Part shown: positions 17,100 through 25,901 of the stretch, in pieces
Numbering within the stretch: the first letter of the stretch is position 1
Layout of the letters: each line of letters opens with the position of its first letter
Notes under the pieces: model-generated
Told to the model about the DNA's origin: nothing
Database searches by the model: none
The model's input: the letters and a program-made list of their open reading frames with translations, nothing else
Made by a program: the position numbers and the translations under genes
Assembly (NCBI RefSeq): GCF_015461835.1
Contig: NZ_JACOPX010000004.1
Span: forward strand, 124,001-188,000
Direction of reading: 5' to 3'
DNA length: 64,000 nucleotides
DNA from: Pseudomonas neuropathica
GTDB taxonomy: Bacteria; Pseudomonadota; Gammaproteobacteria; Pseudomonadales; Pseudomonadaceae

Positions 17100-17642
17100 T
17101 CATTCTTCGCTGCTGTGCACCACCACCAGCAACTGCGCCTGCACCTCACCCACCGAGCGGATCCGGTGCGGTTTCTGCGCATTGAAGTGCAGCGCGTCGC
17201 CACGTTCCAGCAGCACCTTCTCGTTCATGAAATCCACTTCCACCTGCCCTTCATGGACGAACAGAAACTCTTCGCCCAAATGCTCCTTGAAGGTCTTGTC
17301 GCTGAATTCTTTTGGCGGATAGATGATGAACGGCAGCAGACTGCGCTCGCTGACCTGATGGGCCAACACGGCGTACCCGGGACTCTGGTCATTCGCCGCC
17401 AGTGACTGGCGCTCATGGCTGCGCACCAGGCTGTAGCTGTCGAGGCTGACACTGTCTTCGGAGAACAACTCCTCGACTTTGACGTTCAGCGCTTTCGCCA
17501 GTTTCAACGCGGCAGCAATCGACGGCGTGTTGAGCCCACGTTCGACTTTGGACAGATAACTCTTGGTCATGCCGGATTTTTCGGCCAATGCCTCAAGGGT
17601 TACGCCAAGTTTTTTTCTCAATAATTTCAAACGGATAGACAT
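17100..17642 (-). CDS. XRE-cupin transcriptional regulator, 180 aa
   Basis: N-terminal XRE-type helix-turn-helix (about residues 5-60: KKLGVTLEALAEKSGMTKSY, then LSKVERGLNTPS) and C-terminal cupin_2 domain (about 105-175, with GEEFLFVHEGQVEV and LERGDALHFNAQKPHRI). Regulators of this layout bind small metabolites in the cupin. It is divergent from the aldolase/DapA-like operon. A perfect TGACAC-TTT-GTGTCA inverted repeat lies between the start sites, so it very likely controls both directions. Confidence 0.9.
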   Translation of the reverse strand: MSIRLKLLRKKLGVTLEALAEKSGMTKSYLSKVERGLNTPSIAAALKLAKALNVKVEELFSEDSVSLDSYSLVRSHERQSLAANDQSPGYAVLAHQVSERSLLPFIIYPPKEFSDKTFKEHLGEEFLFVHEGQVEVDFMNEKVLLERGDALHFNAQKPHRIRSVGEVQAQLLVVVHSSEE

Positions 17643-17688
17643 GCGCAGCAGTTATTCCATGGAGGAAGCGACGATTTGTGCTTGCTAA

Positions 17689-17703
17689 TGACACTTTGTG
17701 TCA
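17689..17703. promoter_or_regulatory. Palindromic operator between the XRE-cupin gene and the aldolase operon
   Basis: TGACAC-TTT-GTGTCA is a perfect 6-3-6 inverted repeat, and a further half site (GTGTCA) follows at about 17718. It lies 46 bp before both start codons, a typical spot for the divergent regulator to bind. Confidence 0.7.
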
Positions 17704-17748
17704 TATAGCCTCTTTCGTGTCATTTGCTCTCACCCAAAGGACACAGAC

Positions 17749-18531
17749 ATGGCCAAGACATTAGCACTACCCAAAGACCAACTGGTCAAGCAAGCGCTGA
17801 CCCAGATGCAAAAAAGCCTGGCGGATAATACGTGGACGGACCGGCAAAAGCTGGCCCTGACCTGCCGGATTTTGTTCGAGAACGGTCACGACTCCGGTCT
17901 GGCCGGACAAATCACCGCCCGTGGGCCGCAACCCGGCACCTATTACACTCAGCAACTGGGCCTGGGTTTCGACGAAATCACCGCGAGCAATCTGCTGCTG
18001 GTCAACGAGGACCTGGAAGTCCTCGAAGGTCACGGCATGGCCAACCCGGCCAATCGTTTCCACAGCTGGGTGTACCGCGCCCGGCCGGATGTGAACTGCA
18101 TCATCCACACCCACCCGACCCACGTGGCGGCGCTGTCGATGCTGGAGGTGCCGCTGCAGATTTCCCACATGGACCTGTGCCCGCTGTACGAGGACTGCGC
18201 GTTTCTCGAAGGCTGGCCGGGCGTGCCAGTCGGTAACGAAGAAGGTGAACTGATTGCCGGTGCGCTGGGCGACAAACGCGCGATCCTGCTTTCGCACCAC
18301 GGTCAGCTGTCGACCGGCACGACGATTGAAGAAGCCTGTGTCATTGCCCAATTGATCGAGCGTGCAGCCAAGTTGCAACTGCTGGCGATGGCCGCCGGCA
18401 CGATCAAACCGATCATTCCCGAGTTGGGCCGCGAGGCGCATGACTGGATCGCCAAGCCGAAACGCCACGCCGCTGCCTTCAACTATTACGCCCGGCAGAA
18501 CCTGCGCCAACACGCCGATTGCCTGAACTGA
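17749..18531 (+). CDS. Class II aldolase/adducin-domain protein, 260 aa
   Basis: The class II aldolase fold is shown by GLAGQITAR (about residues 43-51), SNLLLVNEDLEVLEGHG, the zinc motif IIHTHPTHVAALS (about 117-129) and a C-terminal LLSHHGQLSTGTTIEEA histidine. Such enzymes cleave or isomerise sugar phosphates or hydroxy-acids with a divalent metal. The substrate is not evident. I choose ATG 17749 (AAAGG upstream). It is 22 bp upstream of the DapA-like gene and probably co-transcribed with it under the divergent XRE-cupin regulator. Confidence 0.88.
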   Translation: MAKTLALPKDQLVKQALTQMQKSLADNTWTDRQKLALTCRILFENGHDSGLAGQITARGPQPGTYYTQQLGLGFDEITASNLLLVNEDLEVLEGHGMANPANRFHSWVYRARPDVNCIIHTHPTHVAALSMLEVPLQISHMDLCPLYEDCAFLEGWPGVPVGNEEGELIAGALGDKRAILLSHHGQLSTGTTIEEACVIAQLIERAAKLQLLAMAAGTIKPIIPELGREAHDWIAKPKRHAAAFNYYARQNLRQHADCLN

Positions 18532-18553
18532 AACCTGTTACGGAGAGATTCCC

Positions 18554-19435
18554 ATGTCCACTATTCACGGCATCATCGGCTACACCATCACCCCGTTCGG
18601 TGCCAACGGCGAAGGGCTGGACCTGCCAGCGCTCGGTCAATCGATCGATCGCCTGATCGACAGCGGCGTCCACGCCATCGCGCCGTTGGGCAGCACTGGC
18701 GAAGGCGCTTACCTGAGCGATGCGGAGTGGGATCAGGTTGCCGAGTTCAGCATCAAGCACGTGGCCAAACGGGTGCCAACCATCGTCAGCGTCTCTGACC
18801 TGACCACCGCCAAAGCCGTGCGCCGCGCACGTTTCGCCGAAGTCCATGGTGCCGATGTGGTGATGGTGCTGCCGGCTTCGTACTGGAAGCTCACCGAGGC
18901 GGAAATCCTCGCCCACTACCGCGCCATCGGCGAGCGCATCGGCGTGCCGATCATGCTCTACAACAACCCGGCCACCAGCGGCACTGACATGTCGGTGGAT
19001 CTGATTTTGCGCATCGTCAAAGGCGTGGAAAACGTGACCATGGTCAAGGAGAGCACTGGCGATATTCAGCGCATGCACAAACTGCAACTGCTTGGCGAAG
19101 GTCAGGTGCCGTTCTACAACGGCTGCAATCCGCTGGCACTGGAAGCGTTTGCGGCCGGGGCGAAAGGCTGGTGCACGGCGGCGCCGAACCTGATCCCGCA
19201 GTTGAATCTGGACTTGTACGAGGCCGCCATGGCCGGTGATCTGGATCGCGCGCGGGATTTGTTTTACCGCCAGTTGCCGCTGCTGGATTTCATCCTCAAG
19301 GGTGGCTTGCCAGCGACGATCAAGGCCGGGGTGCGGCAGACCGGGCTGGAGGTGGGCGATCCGCGCTTGCCGGTATTTCCGCTGAGTGAAGCGGGCCAGA
19401 CTCAGCTGCAAACGATCCTGAAGACCCTGCGCTGA
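18554..19435 (+). CDS. DapA/NanA-family class I aldolase (DHDPS-like), 293 aa
   Basis: A TIM-barrel of the dihydrodipicolinate synthase family: PLGSTGEGAYLSDAEW (about residues 39-54, substrate carboxylate loop), the YNNPATSG tyrosine (about 135) and the Schiff-base lysine in NVTMVKESTGDI (about 161). It is not the housekeeping DapA: its operon partner is a class II aldolase and its regulator a cupin XRE protein, which suggests breakdown of a sugar acid or hydroxyproline-like 2-oxo acid. GGAGAG precedes the ATG. Confidence 0.88.
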   Translation: MSTIHGIIGYTITPFGANGEGLDLPALGQSIDRLIDSGVHAIAPLGSTGEGAYLSDAEWDQVAEFSIKHVAKRVPTIVSVSDLTTAKAVRRARFAEVHGADVVMVLPASYWKLTEAEILAHYRAIGERIGVPIMLYNNPATSGTDMSVDLILRIVKGVENVTMVKESTGDIQRMHKLQLLGEGQVPFYNGCNPLALEAFAAGAKGWCTAAPNLIPQLNLDLYEAAMAGDLDRARDLFYRQLPLLDFILKGGLPATIKAGVRQTGLEVGDPRLPVFPLSEAGQTQLQTILKTLR

Positions 19436-19459
19436 TCTCACTGACACCACAAAAACCAA

Positions 19460-19547
19460 TGTAGGAGTGAGTCTGCTCGCGATCGCGGTGAATCAGTTGA
19501 ACATGTGTCGACTGACCTCCGCGATCGCGAGCAGGCTCACTCCTACA
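19460..19547. repeat. REP pair, GTAGGAGTGAG(C/T)CTGCTCGC subfamily
   Basis: Two inverted units with extended pairing GCGATCGCGG/CCGCGATCGC and TCAGT/ACTGA in the spacer, forming one long potential stem between convergent genes. Confidence 0.95.
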
Positions 19548-19563
19548 GGGGGATGTGCTGAGG

Positions 19564-19908
19564 TCAGAGGACAGGCAAAGTCTTGTCCTTGATCACTTTG
19601 CTCGGTCCGTTCGCCTTCACACTGGCAATGCCTTTATCGCACGCCGCCTCCGACGAATACGATTCACTGCTGCCGATGATCTGGTGGTTGGCCGCTTTCA
19701 GGTTGAAGTACGGATGGCCGTCCTTCGTCGACTTCTTCTCATAGCGCTCCTCCAACGGGCTGTTGGTTTGCACCGAAGCGATGCCGCCGTCGGCCGCAGC
19801 GCGAGTGGTGTACAGCTCGCTGGTCAGAATCGTTTCGGCATTCGCCGCTTTCAGCACGAACCTGAACTGGCCGTTGCTGCTTTTACTGATTTCGTACCAT
19901 CCGGACAT
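19564..19908 (-). CDS. YegP family protein with two DUF1508 repeats, 114 aa
   Basis: Two about 48-residue DUF1508 repeats are visible: GWYEISKSSNGQFRFVLKAA..ILTSELYTTRAAADGGIASV and RYEKKSTKDGHPYFNLKAA..IIGSSESYSSEAACDKGIASV. This is the YegP fold of E. coli, of unknown function. Length 114 fits. It is monocistronic, flanked by REP pairs on both sides. Confidence 0.93.
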   Translation of the reverse strand: MSGWYEISKSSNGQFRFVLKAANAETILTSELYTTRAAADGGIASVQTNSPLEERYEKKSTKDGHPYFNLKAANHQIIGSSESYSSEAACDKGIASVKANGPSKVIKDKTLPVL

Positions 19909-19990
19909 GCGCGTTGCTCCTTGACGATTGAGAGATTTCGCGCCTCAGAGTAAAGACCAGTCCTGACTATCTGTCGCTTGTACTGGCCTC

Positions 19991-20073
19991 TTCGCGAGCA
20001 GGCTCGCTCCCACATATGAGCGCATTCCACTTGGAAAACCCGGTCGAAAGTGGGAGCGAGCCTGCTCGCGAAA
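19991..20073. repeat. REP pair, GTGGGAGCGAGCCTGCTCGC family
   Basis: Two facing units, TTCGCGAGCAGGCTCGCTCC and its complement, around a 35-bp spacer, upstream of the YegP gene. Confidence 0.93.
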
Positions 20074-20091
20074 GGGTCACTGCGGTGCCAG

Positions 20092-20397
20092 CTATTTCAC
20101 CACCGCCCGCACCACCGACAACTCCGGCGCATTCACCCGCCGCTGACTCAGATAGCGCGTACAACTCACCCGCAGGAACGAGGCAAAATTCACCACTTCG
20201 CCGCGATAATCCATCACCTCTTCATACAGCTTGGCGATCAGCTGGTTGGTGGTCATGCCGTCGACCTCGGCGATTTCGCTGAGGATGTCCCAGAACTGAT
20301 TCTCCAGACGCAAAGTGGTCACCACGCCGCAGATGCGCAGCGAGCGCGAGCGTGATTCGTAGAGAATCGGGTCAGCCTTGACGTAGAGCTCGCACAT
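20092..20397 (-). CDS. Ribbon-helix-helix domain protein, 101 aa
   Basis: The product has RSLRICGVVTTLRLENQFWDILSEIAEVDGMTTNQLIAKLYEE (about residues 18-61), the ribbon-helix-helix pattern of the RHH_4 family (Pfam 13467). It probably binds DNA as a dimer, but its target is unknown. It starts 13 bp after the PfpI-like gene with GAGG between them, so the two form an operon. The neighbour makes a stress-related role possible. Confidence 0.82.
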   Translation of the reverse strand: MCELYVKADPILYESRSRSLRICGVVTTLRLENQFWDILSEIAEVDGMTTNQLIAKLYEEVMDYRGEVVNFASFLRVSCTRYLSQRRVNAPELSVVRAVVK

Positions 20398-20410
20398 CGG
20401 CGAATCCTCG

Positions 20411-20992
20411 TTACAGGGTGATTTTGGTACCGAGCAAGCCGAGGAAACCGGCCAGCCAGTTCGGATGCGCCGGCCATGCCGGGGCTGTGGCCAGATTGCC
20501 TTGAACGTGGCCGTCCGTCACCGGGATATCGATGTACGTACCGCCCGCCAGTCGCACTTCCGGCGCGCAGGCCGGATAGGCACTGCATTCGCGACCTTCA
20601 AGCACGCCCGCCGCTGCCAGCAACTGCGCGCCGTGGCAGACCGCAGCAATCGGTTTGCCGGCCTTGTCGAAGGCGCGCACCAGGTCGAGGACTTTTTCAT
20701 TGAGACGCAGGTATTCCGGCGCACGACCACCGGGGATCAGCAGCGCGTCGTAATCGGCCTCGCTGACTTTGGCGAAATCGAAGTTGAGCGCGAACAGGTG
20801 ACCGGGCTTTTCGCTGTAGGTCTGATCGCCTTCAAAGTCATGGATCGCAGTGCGCACGGTTTTACCGGCAGCCTTGTCAGGGCACACGGCGTGAACGGTG
20901 TGACCGACCATTTGCAGGGCCTGGAACGGCACCATCACTTCGTAGTCTTCGACGTAATCGCCAACCAGCATCAGGATTTTTTTCGCGGCCAT
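20411..20992 (-). CDS. DJ-1/PfpI family protein, 193 aa
   Basis: The class I glutamine-amidotransferase-like fold of DJ-1/PfpI is shown by [17 protein letters not shown] (acidic residue in the DYVEDYE turn), [13 protein letters not shown] and the nucleophile elbow [17 protein letters not shown] (Cys-His, about residues 115-116). Members act as proteases, deglycases or chaperones; which applies is unknown. AGAGGAG precedes the ATG. It leads a two-gene operon with the ribbon-helix-helix gene. Confidence 0.92.
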   Translation of the reverse strand: MAAKKILMLVGDYVEDYEVMVPFQALQMVGHTVHAVCPDKAAGKTVRTAIHDFEGDQTYSEKPGHLFALNFDFAKVSEADYDALLIPGGRAPEYLRLNEKVLDLVRAFDKAGKPIAAVCHGAQLLAAAGVLEGRECSAYPACAPEVRLAGGTYIDIPVTDGHVQGNLATAPAWPAHPNWLAGFLGLLGTKITL

Positions 20993-21082
20993 GGGGAGGA
21001 CTCCTCTGGGAAATGCTTGGGAGTATTGAAGGTAGACCTATTCGACAGTGACGGGTAACAACGGGCTACTACCGATTTGACG

Positions 21083-21152
21083 CCATCGCGAGCAGGCTCA
21101 CTCCTACAGAGGAATGCATTTCAAATGTAGGAGTGAGCCTGCTCGCGATGGC
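21083..21152. repeat. REP pair, GTAGGAGTGAGCCTGCTCGC subfamily
   Basis: Two facing units, CCATCGCGAGCAGGCTCACT and its complement, with a 15-bp spacer, in a divergent intergenic region. Confidence 0.95.
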
Positions 21153-21260
21153 GCCGGCAAACTGTACGGATAAGTAAGTGCCTAGCTGTAACAGCCACAA
21201 GCGCCCGGTTTATGGCTTGATGAAGGTCACTCTCAACCCCTACGATTCTGGTCTCCCCTC

Positions 21261-22151
21261 ATGTCCTCGCGCGAAAACACCGGCATGGCCCTCGGCCTGC
21301 TCGGCGTGGTGATTTTCAGCCTTACCCTGCCCTTCACCCGCATCGTGGTGCAGGAACTGCATCCGCTGCTCAACGGTTTGGGGCGTGCGCTGTTCGCGGC
21401 GATTCCAGCGGCGGTGCTGCTTTTGTGGCGGCGCGAGAAATGGCCGACGTGGCAGCAAGTCAAAGGCCTGAGCCTGGTGATCGCCGGGGTGATTCTGGGT
21501 TTTCCGGTGTTGTCGGCGTGGGCCATGCAAACCTTGCCGGCGTCCCACGGTGCGCTGGTCAACGGCTTGCAACCGTTGTGCGTGGCGCTGTATGCCGCGT
21601 GGCTGTCCCACGAGCGCCCGTCGAAAGCCTTCTGGGCTTGCGCCGCGTTGGGCAGTGCATTGGTGCTCGGTTATGCGCTATACACCGGTGCCGGCAGCAT
21701 TCAGGCGGGTGACTTGCTGATGCTCGGCGCAATTGCCGTCGGTGGTCTGGGCTATGCCGAAGGCGGTCGATTGGCCAAGGAGATGGGCGGCTGGCAGGTG
21801 ATCTGCTGGGCGCTGGTGCTGTCGACGCCGTTGTTGATCGGGCCGGTGCTGTATCTGGCGCTGCAACATCAGGGCGCGGTGTCGGCCAAGGCCTGGTGGG
21901 CGTTCGGGTATGTGGCGCTGTTTTCGCAGTTTCTCGGATTTTTCGCGTGGTACGCAGGGCTGGCCATGGGCGGGATCGCCCGGGTCAGTCAGATCCAGTT
22001 GTTGCAGATATTCTTCACCATCGCGTTTTCGGCGCTGTTCTTTGGTGAACATGTCGAGCCGATTACCTGGGTGTTTGCCTGCGGTGTCATCGCCACGGTC
22101 ATGCTCGGCCGCAAAACCGCGGTGCGCCCGGCACAACCTGCTACAGCTTGA
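21261..22151 (+). CDS. EamA/DMT-family transporter, 296 aa
   Basis: Ten predicted membrane helices arranged as two five-helix EamA halves (for example GLLGVVIFSLTLPFTR at the start and ITWVFACGVIATVML near the end). Drug/metabolite exporters of this kind move amino acids, sugars or drugs; the substrate is open. The gene is monocistronic and ends before a REP pair. No clear Shine-Dalgarno is seen before ATG 21261. Confidence 0.88.
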   Translation: MSSRENTGMALGLLGVVIFSLTLPFTRIVVQELHPLLNGLGRALFAAIPAAVLLLWRREKWPTWQQVKGLSLVIAGVILGFPVLSAWAMQTLPASHGALVNGLQPLCVALYAAWLSHERPSKAFWACAALGSALVLGYALYTGAGSIQAGDLLMLGAIAVGGLGYAEGGRLAKEMGGWQVICWALVLSTPLLIGPVLYLALQHQGAVSAKAWWAFGYVALFSQFLGFFAWYAGLAMGGIARVSQIQLLQIFFTIAFSALFFGEHVEPITWVFACGVIATVMLGRKTAVRPAQPATA

Positions 22152-22162
22152 ACACGTTCCCC

Positions 22163-22241
22163 TGTAGGAGCTGCCGGAGGCTGCGATCTTTTGATTTTGT
22201 TTTTTAAGATCAAAAGATCGCAGCCTTCGGCAGCTCCTACA
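22163..22241. repeat. REP pair, GCAGCCTTCGGCAGCTCC family
   Basis: Two facing units joined by an A/T-rich spacer that itself pairs (GATCTTTTGATTTTGTTTTT), between convergent genes, so it may also act as a terminator. Confidence 0.95.
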
Positions 22242-22262
22242 GTGGTTGGATTTCAGACCTTT

Positions 22263-23480
22263 TCAGGCCAGGAAGCCGTCGGCGCGCAGCAGGGTTTCCA
22301 GGCAGTGCTCGCTGATGTTGTAGAAGGCTTTCAACTCTTCGATCTTCACCAACAGCTGAGCCGGGTCGACCGGCTCGGCACGCTTCACCGCCAGAATCAT
22401 CTTGTTCTTGTTGGTGTGTTCCAGCGAGATGAACTCGAACACCTTGGTCTCGTAACCGCAGGCCTCAAGGAACAATGCGCGCAGACTGTCAGTGACCATT
22501 TCCGCCTGCTGCCCCAGGTGCAAACCATATTGCAGCATCGGCTTGAGCAACGCTGGGCTCTGGATCTGCAGGCGGATCTGTTTGTGGCAGCACGGCGAGC
22601 ACATGATGATCGACGCACCCGAGCGGATGCCGGTGTGGATCGCGTAGTCAGTGGCGATGTCGCAGGCATGCAGGGCGATCATCACGTCCAGCTCGCTCGG
22701 CGCCACGCTGCGCACGTCACCGCACTTGAACACCAGCCCCGGGTGATCGAGTTTTGCCGCCGCTGCGTTGCACAGGTTGACCATCTCTTCACGCAATTCG
22801 ACACCCGTGACCTCGCCCTCGGCCTTCAAGGTGTTGCGCAGGTAATCGTGAATGGCGAACGTCAGGTAACCCTTGCCCGAACCGAAATCCGCCACCCGCA
22901 CCGGTCTGTCCAGGGCCAGCGGCGACGAGGTCAGGGCATGGCTGAACACTTCGATGAACTTGTTGATCTGCTTCCACTTGCGTGACATCGCCGGGATCAG
23001 CTCATGTTGCGCGTTGGTCACGCCGAGGTCCTTGAGGAACGGTCGGCTCAGTTCGAGGAAGCGATTTTTCTCGCGGTTGTGCTCGGCAGACGGTGCTTCG
23101 CGCAATTGCTGAGGTTTGCTCTTGAACAGCGAGCTCTTGCCCTTTTTGCTGTATTCCAGCTGAGCTTCGTCGGTCAGCGCGAGCAAATGCGCATTCTTGA
23201 ACGAGGCCGGCAACAGCGCGGCAAGCGCCGCCACACCTTCAACCAATGGCAGGTTTTTGGTGATGTCGCGGGTTTTGTAGCGATAGACAAAAGACAGATT
23301 CGGCTGCGCTTTGACGGTCACCGGTTTGATGATGAGCCGCTGCAGGTCCGCCTCGTCACCGACGTACTTGGCCAGCACCAGTTTGATGAAGCCGTTCTGT
23401 TCGAGGCTGGTTTGCAGCAGCTCGATGAACTGGGCGTGGTGATCGGGCGCAGGCTTGATGGACGGGGCAGTAACAGACAT
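22263..23480 (-). CDS. SAM-dependent methyltransferase, Methyltransf_32 type, 405 aa
   Basis: The N-terminal 170 residues lack a known domain. A SAM-binding core follows with RVADFGSGKGYLTFAIHDYL (about residues 194-213), TGVELREEMVNLCN, IALHACDIATDYAI and the Cys-rich SPCCHKQIR (about 295-303). The LHACD and PCCHK motifs are those of Methyltransf_32 proteins such as RRNAD1/METTL25 and GSTCD. The target (RNA, protein or small molecule) is unknown. Confidence 0.85.
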   Translation of the reverse strand: MSVTAPSIKPAPDHHAQFIELLQTSLEQNGFIKLVLAKYVGDEADLQRLIIKPVTVKAQPNLSFVYRYKTRDITKNLPLVEGVAALAALLPASFKNAHLLALTDEAQLEYSKKGKSSLFKSKPQQLREAPSAEHNREKNRFLELSRPFLKDLGVTNAQHELIPAMSRKWKQINKFIEVFSHALTSSPLALDRPVRVADFGSGKGYLTFAIHDYLRNTLKAEGEVTGVELREEMVNLCNAAAAKLDHPGLVFKCGDVRSVAPSELDVMIALHACDIATDYAIHTGIRSGASIIMCSPCCHKQIRLQIQSPALLKPMLQYGLHLGQQAEMVTDSLRALFLEACGYETKVFEFISLEHTNKNKMILAVKRAEPVDPAQLLVKIEELKAFYNISEHCLETLLRADGFLA

Positions 23481-23582
23481 GAAAAAGCGGCCTCGGACGG
23501 GCGAAATCGGGAATGGCGGGTATTTTAGGGGGGATGGGGGTTGGGGACACGCTCTTATTTACCGAACGGTTGGTTAAAGCGG

Positions 23583-23735
23583 CCCTCACCCTAGCCCTCT
23601 CCCAGAGGTAGAGGGGACTGACCGAGGTGTTTTCACGAGCTACGCCGACCTGAACTACCGAGTCGAACTCAAGTTTGAAGCCCCCCGATCTGCTCCCTTC
23701 CCCCTCTCCCATTGGGAGAGGGCTGGGGTGAGGGG
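23583..23735. repeat. MITE-like long intergenic repeat, copy 2
   Basis: The copy begins CCCTCACCCTAGCCCTCTCC and ends GGGAGAGGGCTGGGGTGAGG, nearly perfect terminal inverted repeats, with the shared core TACGCCGACCTGAACTACCG. Same family as 5641, 38173 and 62054. Confidence 0.88.
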
Positions 23736-23767
23736 TTGGATCTCTGCGTCGACGAATAATCCAGGTC

Positions 23768-24385
23768 TTACCCCAGCACAATCAACCGATTCGGCAACTC
23801 ATTCCTCACCTGCGTCACCGGCACATGCACCTTCAGCAATTCCCCACACGCCTCGATACAGGTCACAAATCCCTCCAGCGTGCGCCCCTGCCTGACCTGC
23901 TCGGTAAACGCCGCGACAATCCCATCCCAGGTTTTATTGTCCAGCCGCTTGGAGATCCCCTCATCCACCAGAATCTCCACATACCGCTCAGCCTCACAGA
24001 CAAAAATCAGCATGCCGGTACCGCCCACCGTGTGATGCAGGTTCTGTTCGAGAAACTGCCGTCGCGCCAGGTTGGAGGCGCGCCAGTGCCGCACATGGCG
24101 CGGGATCAGGTGAGAGGTGATTTTCGGCAAGCGAAACAGCAGGCACAGCACGACAAAACTGATCCACTGCAGCAGCAGCAGACTGTGCATGGTCAGCCAC
24201 CCGGTCAGGTAGTGCACGACGCCCGGCACCACCAGTGCCAACAGGCTTGCCCACAGCAGCGGGATGTAGGCGTAGTCATCGGCGCGCGCGGCCAGCACCG
24301 TCACCAGTTCGGCGTCGGTGTCGCGCTCGACCCGGGCAATCGCCTCGGCGACTTTGCGTTGTTCGTGTTCGGTCAGTAGTGCCAT
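23768..24385 (-). CDS. TPM-domain membrane protein, 205 aa
   Basis: LLTEHEQRKVAEAIARVERDTDAELVTVLAARADDY (about residues 3-38) begins a TPM domain. Two membrane helices interrupt it (about 42-60, LLWASLLALVVPGVVHYL, and 68-85, LLLLQWISFVVLCLLF). Its C-terminal part has FLEQNLHHTVGGTGMLIFVC typical of TPM proteins. It is the last gene of a lemA-TPM-TPM operon (33-bp gap). Function is not settled for this family; membrane-stress roles have been suggested. Confidence 0.85.
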   Translation of the reverse strand: MALLTEHEQRKVAEAIARVERDTDAELVTVLAARADDYAYIPLLWASLLALVVPGVVHYLTGWLTMHSLLLLQWISFVVLCLLFRLPKITSHLIPRHVRHWRASNLARRQFLEQNLHHTVGGTGMLIFVCEAERYVEILVDEGISKRLDNKTWDGIVAAFTEQVRQGRTLEGFVTCIEACGELLKVHVPVTQVRNELPNRLIVLG

Positions 24386-24418
24386 GTTGAAAAGTGCCTG
24401 CTCATTATTCTTCTGATA

Positions 24419-25174
24419 TCACCAGCCGCCGGACGAACCACCGCCGCCGAAACTGCCCCCGCCGCCGCTGAAGCCTCCACCTCCACCGCCGCCGCCAAAT
24501 CCGCCACCACCGCCGAAGCCGCCCCCTCCTCCGGAGCCACCCCGGCCGGCAGGCAGGATACCGAGCATCTGGCAGACAAACACCGTCAGGATGAACAACA
24601 TCACCAAAAACACGAACAATCCTGGATGCCGCGAGATGAAATCATCGGACGGATCACCGGTGGATTCATACACCGTCGACGGTTCATCGAGCGGACTGCC
24701 GCCCAGCACCACCAGCATCGCCGCCACGCCGTCGCTGATGCCTTTGCTGAAATTGCCGCTCTTGAACGCGGGCGTGATGACTTGATGGATGATCACTGAA
24801 GTCTGCGCATCGGTCAGCCGATCCTCCAGGCCATAACCGACTTCGATGCGCAGTTTGCGCTCGTCACGGGCAACGATCAGCAGCGCGCCGTTGTTCTTGT
24901 CCTTTTGACCAATCGCCCAATGACGCCCGAGTTGAACGCCAAAGTCCTCGATGGTCGTGCCTTGCAGATCCGGCAGCGTGACCACAACCAACTGCTCGCC
25001 GGTCGCCTGTTCGTGGGCCTGCAACTGCTGGCTCAGTTGCGTGCGCACCGAGGGCTCGAGCATCTGCGCTTCGTCCACCACCCGCCCGCTCAGCGCCGGG
25101 AACGTCAACTCGGCCCGGGCGCTGACGGCGAACAGCCACAGCATCAGCACCAGACCCATTTTCAACACACGCAT
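24419..25174 (-). CDS. TPM-domain protein with Gly-rich tail (YgcG-like), 251 aa
   Basis: A signal peptide (LKMGLVLMLWLFAVSARAE) is followed by a periplasmic TPM domain (about residues 25-150: LSGRVVDEAQMLEP, GEQLVVVTLPDLQGTTIEDFGVQLGRHWAIGQKDKNNGALLIVA, VGYGLEDRLTD), one membrane helix (about 190-208, PGLFVFLVMLFILTVFVCQM), and a C-terminal tail of glycine repeats with Phe and Ser ending GGSSGGW. ATG 25174 is chosen; an upstream frame runs into the REP pair. The lemA gene is upstream, as usual for this pair. Confidence 0.9.
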   Translation of the reverse strand: MRVLKMGLVLMLWLFAVSARAELTFPALSGRVVDEAQMLEPSVRTQLSQQLQAHEQATGEQLVVVTLPDLQGTTIEDFGVQLGRHWAIGQKDKNNGALLIVARDERKLRIEVGYGLEDRLTDAQTSVIIHQVITPAFKSGNFSKGISDGVAAMLVVLGGSPLDEPSTVYESTGDPSDDFISRHPGLFVFLVMLFILTVFVCQMLGILPAGRGGSGGGGGFGGGGGFGGGGGGGGFSGGGGSFGGGGSSGGW

Positions 25175-25193
25175 GCATACCCCCAGCGTTCCC

Positions 25194-25281
25194 TTGTAGG
25201 AGCTGCCGAAGGCTGCGATCTTTTGATCTTGTTTTTTTACCAACCAACGTCAAAAGATCGCAGCCTTCGGCAGCTCCTACA
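25194..25281. repeat. REP pair, GCAGCCTTCGGCAGCTCC family
   Basis: Two facing units between lemA and the TPM gene, hence inside a likely operon rather than at its end. Confidence 0.95.
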
Positions 25282-25292
25282 CAGGTGTGTTC

Positions 25293-25901
25293 TCAGAATT
25301 TGACCTGGGGTGCCTTATCGGCATCCGGCGTGGTGGCTTCGAAGGTTTCGCGGATCGGCAGATCGCTGTACATCACGCTGTGCCAGAGGCGACCGGGGAA
25401 GGTGCGAATCTCGGTGTTGTATTTCTGCACCGCCAGAATGAAATCGCGGCGAGCCACGGCAATGCGGTTTTCCGTGCCTTCCAGCTGCGATTGCAGGGCG
25501 AGGAAGTTCTGGTTGGCTTTCAGGTCCGGATAGCGCTCTGAAACCACCATCAAGCGGCTCAATGCGCCGGTCAGTTGATCCTGCGCCTGCTGGAATTGCT
25601 TGAGTTTCTCGGGATTGTCGAGGGTGCTGGCGTCGACCTGAATCGAGGTCGCTTTCGCCCGCGCCTCAATCACTGCCGTGAGGGTTTCCTCTTCATGCTT
25701 GGCATAACCCTTCACCGTTTCCACCAGGTTGGGGATCAGGTCGGCGCGGCGCTGGTACTGGTTCTGCACCTGGCCCCACGCAGCTTTGGCCTGTTCGTCG
25801 AGGGTCGGGATATTGTTGATGCCGCACGCGGTCAACAGCGTGGCCAGCACCAGCAATGTGGCGACCTGCAAACGCGAGCGATTGGTTGGGCTTACATTCA
25901 T
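25293..25901 (-). CDS. lemA-like: LemA family lipoprotein, 202 aa
   Basis: An N-terminal lipobox (LVLATLLTACG) is followed by the LemA fold: NNIPTLDEQAKAAWGQVQNQYQRRADLIPNLVETVKGYA (about residues 30-68), LMVVSERYPDLKANQNFLALQSQLEGTENRIAVARRDF and YNTEIRTFPGRLW. LemA proteins are membrane-anchored helical bundles of uncertain function, usually next to TPM genes as here. ATG 25901 is chosen (AAGGAGC upstream). The name lemA also denotes an unrelated sensor kinase in Pseudomonas. Confidence 0.92.
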   Translation of the reverse strand: MNVSPTNRSRLQVATLLVLATLLTACGINNIPTLDEQAKAAWGQVQNQYQRRADLIPNLVETVKGYAKHEEETLTAVIEARAKATSIQVDASTLDNPEKLKQFQQAQDQLTGALSRLMVVSERYPDLKANQNFLALQSQLEGTENRIAVARRDFILAVQKYNTEIRTFPGRLWHSVMYSDLPIRETFEATTPDADKAPQVKF

